NCBI GenBank assembly: GCA_002687665.1
Contig: NZAX01000073.1
Location: 4,264-12,688 of the forward strand
Direction of reading: 5' to 3'
From: Flavobacteriaceae bacterium
Lineage (GTDB): Bacteria; Bacteroidota; Bacteroidia; Flavobacteriales; Flavobacteriaceae
Length of the DNA stretch: 8,425 nucleotides
Made by a program: the position numbers and the translations under genes. Shown here in pieces: positions 5,660 through 8,425 of the stretch; position 1 is the stretch's first letter, and every line of letters begins with the position of its first letter. Below the pieces are notes generated by a model. It was not told where the DNA came from. It saw nothing but the letters and a program-made list of their open reading frames with translations, and ran no database searches.

Positions 5660-8392
5660 ATGAAAACCTTTTTGGATGAAATAGCGGAAGAAATTGTCAA
5701 TTCAAAATATCCTTTTGAATCGATTAAAGTTGTTGTGCCCAATCAACGGGCAAGTTTGTTTTTAAAAAACGCATTGGCCCTTCAAATTCAAAAACCGGCT
5801 TTTGCACCCGAAATCCTGAGTATCGAGAACTTTGTAGAGGAGCTTTCTACCCTTAAAAAGGTTTCTCCCGTTGATTTGACCTTTGAATTTTACTCTGCCT
5901 ACCAAGCAGTATCAGATGAAAAACACCGGGATTCTTTCGATCAATTTTTGGGTTGGGCTAAGATAATTTTATCCGATTTCAATGAGATGGACGCCCATTT
6001 GGTGGATGTCAAAACTTTATTTGATTTCCAATTTTCGCTCCAGGAAATGACCCAATGGACCAAAAGTGAAGATCAGACTAATATTATCCAAAACCATATG
6101 GAATTTTGGAGACTTATGCCTGCGCTTTATGAGGAATTAAATCAAAGGCTACAAGAAAAACAGCAAGGAACCCTGGGTTTTATTTTTAGAGAGGCGGTTG
6201 CCAATTTGGAGTTTTATTTAAACCAGACGAACAAATACCATTATTTTGTCGGTTTCAATGCCCTTAATGAATCCGAAGCCCAGATCATTCAGGAATTTAT
6301 ATCCAGAGATAAGGGAAAAGTCTGTTGGGACATTGATCACTATTTCTTTCATGACAAGGCTCATGCCGCCGGGAAATTTATTCGTCGTTATCATGCAGAT
6401 TGGAAATCCTTACGCTCCCAACCTACTTCATTTCAAAAGCACTATGCTCAATCTAAAAAAATTGAAATTATTGGTGTGAGCAAAAATATTGCTCAAGCCA
6501 AATATGCTGGTCAATTGGCGGGACAGCTGGCATCAGATTACCCCGATGAAAAAACAGCAGTGGTTTTGGGCAACGAATCCATTTTGACCCCGGCACTTTC
6601 TGCCATAGATAATATTGCTTTGACTTGGAATGTCACAATGGGCTACCCCTTGAAGGAAACCCCAACAGCCGATTTTTTCGAAATATTTTTTCAGTTACAC
6701 CTCAACAACAAGAAGGGCTCTTTCTTTTATAAAAACTTCAAAAGTTTATTATCCACCCCTTGGTGCCTTTCACTGCTCCAATTTCATCATTTAAATTTCA
6801 ACGAGTTTTTAAAAGAGATTGAGTCCAAAAATCTTTTTCGTTTAGCTCAAAACCAACTTTATGCATCGGATAACATTCGGTCCATCGGCTATTGCTTTTT
6901 TGCTCCGGTTGCTTCCATTGACGATTTCCTGCCTAGATTGATTCGCATATGCGACTATCATATTGACTTTTTGGAACAGATAAAAGAAACAGATGCTGCA
7001 CTCCATTTGGCCTATTTTGAAAAATTCAAAACCATTTTTAATCAGTTGGAAGCTATGCATCAAAATTATGCTTTCATTGAAAATCTTCCATTGTTAATTT
7101 TGGTGTTTAGATGGCTTGTCAAAAGTGAGAAGATCGATTTTTTGGGAGAACCACTTGAAGGCATTCAGTTTATGGGTCTACTGGAAACCCGTTTGTTGGA
7201 TTTTGATAATTTGGTGATCACCAATCTCAATGAGGGGATTTTACCTTCAGGTAAAAAGAACCATTCTTTCCTGCCCTTTGATCTCAAGAAAAAATTCAAC
7301 TTGCCCACTTTTTTGGAAAACGACGCCATCTATACTTATCACTTTTACCGTCTCCTTCAAAGGGCCAAAAGGGTTTATTTACTCTATAACACCCAAAGTG
7401 ATGGACTCAATTCCGGAGAAATGAGTCGCTTTTTGTATCAGTTAAAATACCAACCTCAGCCTGATCATCAAATCGAAGAAAAACGGCTGGTCCTGAATTA
7501 CAAAACTCCTCCCAGATATGATTACTCAATCAAAAAAACCGAAAACATTTATCAGCGTTTGCGTGCCATTGCTCAAAAAGGGTTTTCACCTTCCTCTCTT
7601 TCTCTATACCTGAGGAACCCTTTGGAATTTTATTACCAAAGAGTGCTTAAGATCAAAGAAAAGACTTCTGTGGAGTCTACGATCAACTATATGGACAAAG
7701 GAAACTTGGTACATGAGGTGGTTGAGCGACTCTACTTGCCCTATCAGAATCAAATTCTTAAACCTATCGATTTTAAACAAATGAAAGAGCGCCTTCTGCC
7801 CCTGATGGAAGAATGCTACCAATCTATATACCACGGTGATGAACATAGAACCGGACGGAACCACATCATTTTTGAAGTACTGAAAAAATCCATTTTAGAT
7901 TTTTTAACCATTGAGGAAAAATGTGTTCAAGAGGGTAATCGAATTAAGATACTAAATTTAGAAGATCAATTTGAGCAAAGTATTCAAGTGCCAGGAATTG
8001 ATTTTCCTATAAAACTAGTAGGTGTGGTGGATCGTATCGACCTATACAACGATACCCTTAGAATTATCGATTATAAAACAGGTATGATTCAACCCAGACA
8101 GCTCAAATTACCTCATTGGGAGGTATTTGATGAACAGACTGACTACGCCTATCTGTTTCAGATTCTACTATATTCTTATGTCCAAAAACCTCTTTTGTCT
8201 AAACATCAAAAAGCAGCTGCAGGAATTATTTCTTTCAGAAACCTACCCCAATATTTTATGGCTTTTTCCACAGAAAACGACAAATACCAGGCTTTAAATC
8301 AAGAAAACTTGGATCGTTTTGAAAAAACCTTATTTAGACTCATCAATGAAATTTTTGATCTGACAGTAAATTTTAATGACAGCGCCAAATAA
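5660..8392 (+). CDS. addB: AddB-type helicase-like nuclease subunit, lacking Walker A and Fe-S cysteines
   Basis: Second subunit of the AddAB end-resection complex; in this family it is an inactivated helicase fold that scans the 3' strand for Chi, fused to a nuclease. It has 910 residues, against about 1160 in B. subtilis. The N-terminal part (VVVPNQRASLFL, 24-35) resembles the region after the Walker A of classical AddB, but no P-loop is present. An in-frame TGA at 5648-5650 rules out a longer start. A helicase-like segment with LLETRLLDFDNLVI and LNEGILPSG lies at 507-531. The C-terminal PD-(D/E)XK nuclease is complete: His685 (GNLVHEVVE), Asp791 (GVVDRID), Asp804 and Lys806 (DYKTG), Gln834 with Tyr838. 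The usual first Fe-S cysteine position (C-P-F type) is Asn653 in RNPLEFYYQ, and no Cys occurs after residue 755, so the iron-sulfur staple is absent. It is cotranscribed with addA. It is often annotated only as a PD-(D/E)XK nuclease family protein. Confidence 0.88.
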   Translation: MKTFLDEIAEEIVNSKYPFESIKVVVPNQRASLFLKNALALQIQKPAFAPEILSIENFVEELSTLKKVSPVDLTFEFYSAYQAVSDEKHRDSFDQFLGWAKIILSDFNEMDAHLVDVKTLFDFQFSLQEMTQWTKSEDQTNIIQNHMEFWRLMPALYEELNQRLQEKQQGTLGFIFREAVANLEFYLNQTNKYHYFVGFNALNESEAQIIQEFISRDKGKVCWDIDHYFFHDKAHAAGKFIRRYHADWKSLRSQPTSFQKHYAQSKKIEIIGVSKNIAQAKYAGQLAGQLASDYPDEKTAVVLGNESILTPALSAIDNIALTWNVTMGYPLKETPTADFFEIFFQLHLNNKKGSFFYKNFKSLLSTPWCLSLLQFHHLNFNEFLKEIESKNLFRLAQNQLYASDNIRSIGYCFFAPVASIDDFLPRLIRICDYHIDFLEQIKETDAALHLAYFEKFKTIFNQLEAMHQNYAFIENLPLLILVFRWLVKSEKIDFLGEPLEGIQFMGLLETRLLDFDNLVITNLNEGILPSGKKNHSFLPFDLKKKFNLPTFLENDAIYTYHFYRLLQRAKRVYLLYNTQSDGLNSGEMSRFLYQLKYQPQPDHQIEEKRLVLNYKTPPRYDYSIKKTENIYQRLRAIAQKGFSPSSLSLYLRNPLEFYYQRVLKIKEKTSVESTINYMDKGNLVHEVVERLYLPYQNQILKPIDFKQMKERLLPLMEECYQSIYHGDEHRTGRNHIIFEVLKKSILDFLTIEEKCVQEGNRIKILNLEDQFEQSIQVPGIDFPIKLVGVVDRIDLYNDTLRIIDYKTGMIQPRQLKLPHWEVFDEQTDYAYLFQILLYSYVQKPLLSKHQKAAAGIISFRNLPQYFMAFSTENDKYQALNQENLDRFEKTLFRLINEIFDLTVNFNDSAK

Positions 8393-8402
8393 TTTAAATA
8401 TC

Positions 8403-8423
8403 AAATATATATTCGATATATTT
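8403..8423. repeat. AT-rich inverted repeat after addB
   Basis: AAATATAT and ATATATTT form 8-bp arms around ATTCG, starting 11 bp after the addB stop. The stem contains only A and T and no U-tract is seen before the window ends, so it is a poor terminator. It could belong to the promoter region of the next gene or be chance. Confidence 0.3.
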
Positions 8424-8425
8424 AA

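Noticed and set aside
7604..7864. Minus-strand ORF inside addB; likewise 6842-7063, and plus-strand 6246-6479 and 7230-7424
   Set aside because: All lie within the addB frame, which carries the nuclease motifs, and none resembles a known protein.
2482..8392. Helicase plus nuclease pair as a new antiphage defence system
   Set aside because: Domain order, RecB-type nuclease motifs and the two-gene layout fit AddAB recombination genes, and the neighbours are housekeeping, with no mobile or defence genes in view.

Overview
The window looks like a housekeeping stretch of a Bacteroidota chromosome, most likely from a Flavobacteriia-like lineage. The evidence is the AT-rich sequence, the absence of Shine-Dalgarno sites in front of the genes, a TAnnTTTG-type -7 box, and the protein versions present: a long PurF variant, a 202-residue Mn/Fe superoxide dismutase, and an AddA/AddB pair in which AddB lacks the usual Walker A and iron-sulfur cysteines. 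Genus assignment is not possible from the window alone.

Layout: (1) 1-1536, +, the 3' part of purF (amidophosphoribosyltransferase, first step of purine synthesis), cut by the window's left edge. (2) 1537-1778, a convergent intergenic gap with one strong hairpin at 1720-1747 that can terminate both neighbours. (3) 1779-2387, -, a cytoplasmic superoxide dismutase. (4) 2388-2481, a 94-bp divergent promoter region with mirrored -7-like boxes. (5) 2482-5631, +, an AddA/RecB-type UvrD helicase with a C-terminal PD-(D/E)XK nuclease. (6) 5632-5659, a 28-bp junction bridged by a nine-codon mini-ORF. (7) 5660-8392, +, the AddB-type partner, an inactivated helicase scaffold with a second nuclease domain. 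(8) 8393-8425, an AT-only tail with a weak inverted repeat.

Functionally, addA and addB form a two-gene operon for a dual-nuclease helicase that resects double-strand breaks for RecA-dependent recombination. The superoxide dismutase is divergently transcribed from it. purF is an unrelated neighbour that converges on sod. No mobile element, tRNA, rRNA or CRISPR was seen, and no clearly new system. The points most worth checking are the stripped-down AddB, the G8 tract inside addA, the mini-ORF coupling addA to addB, and the altered glutamine-site motif in PurF.
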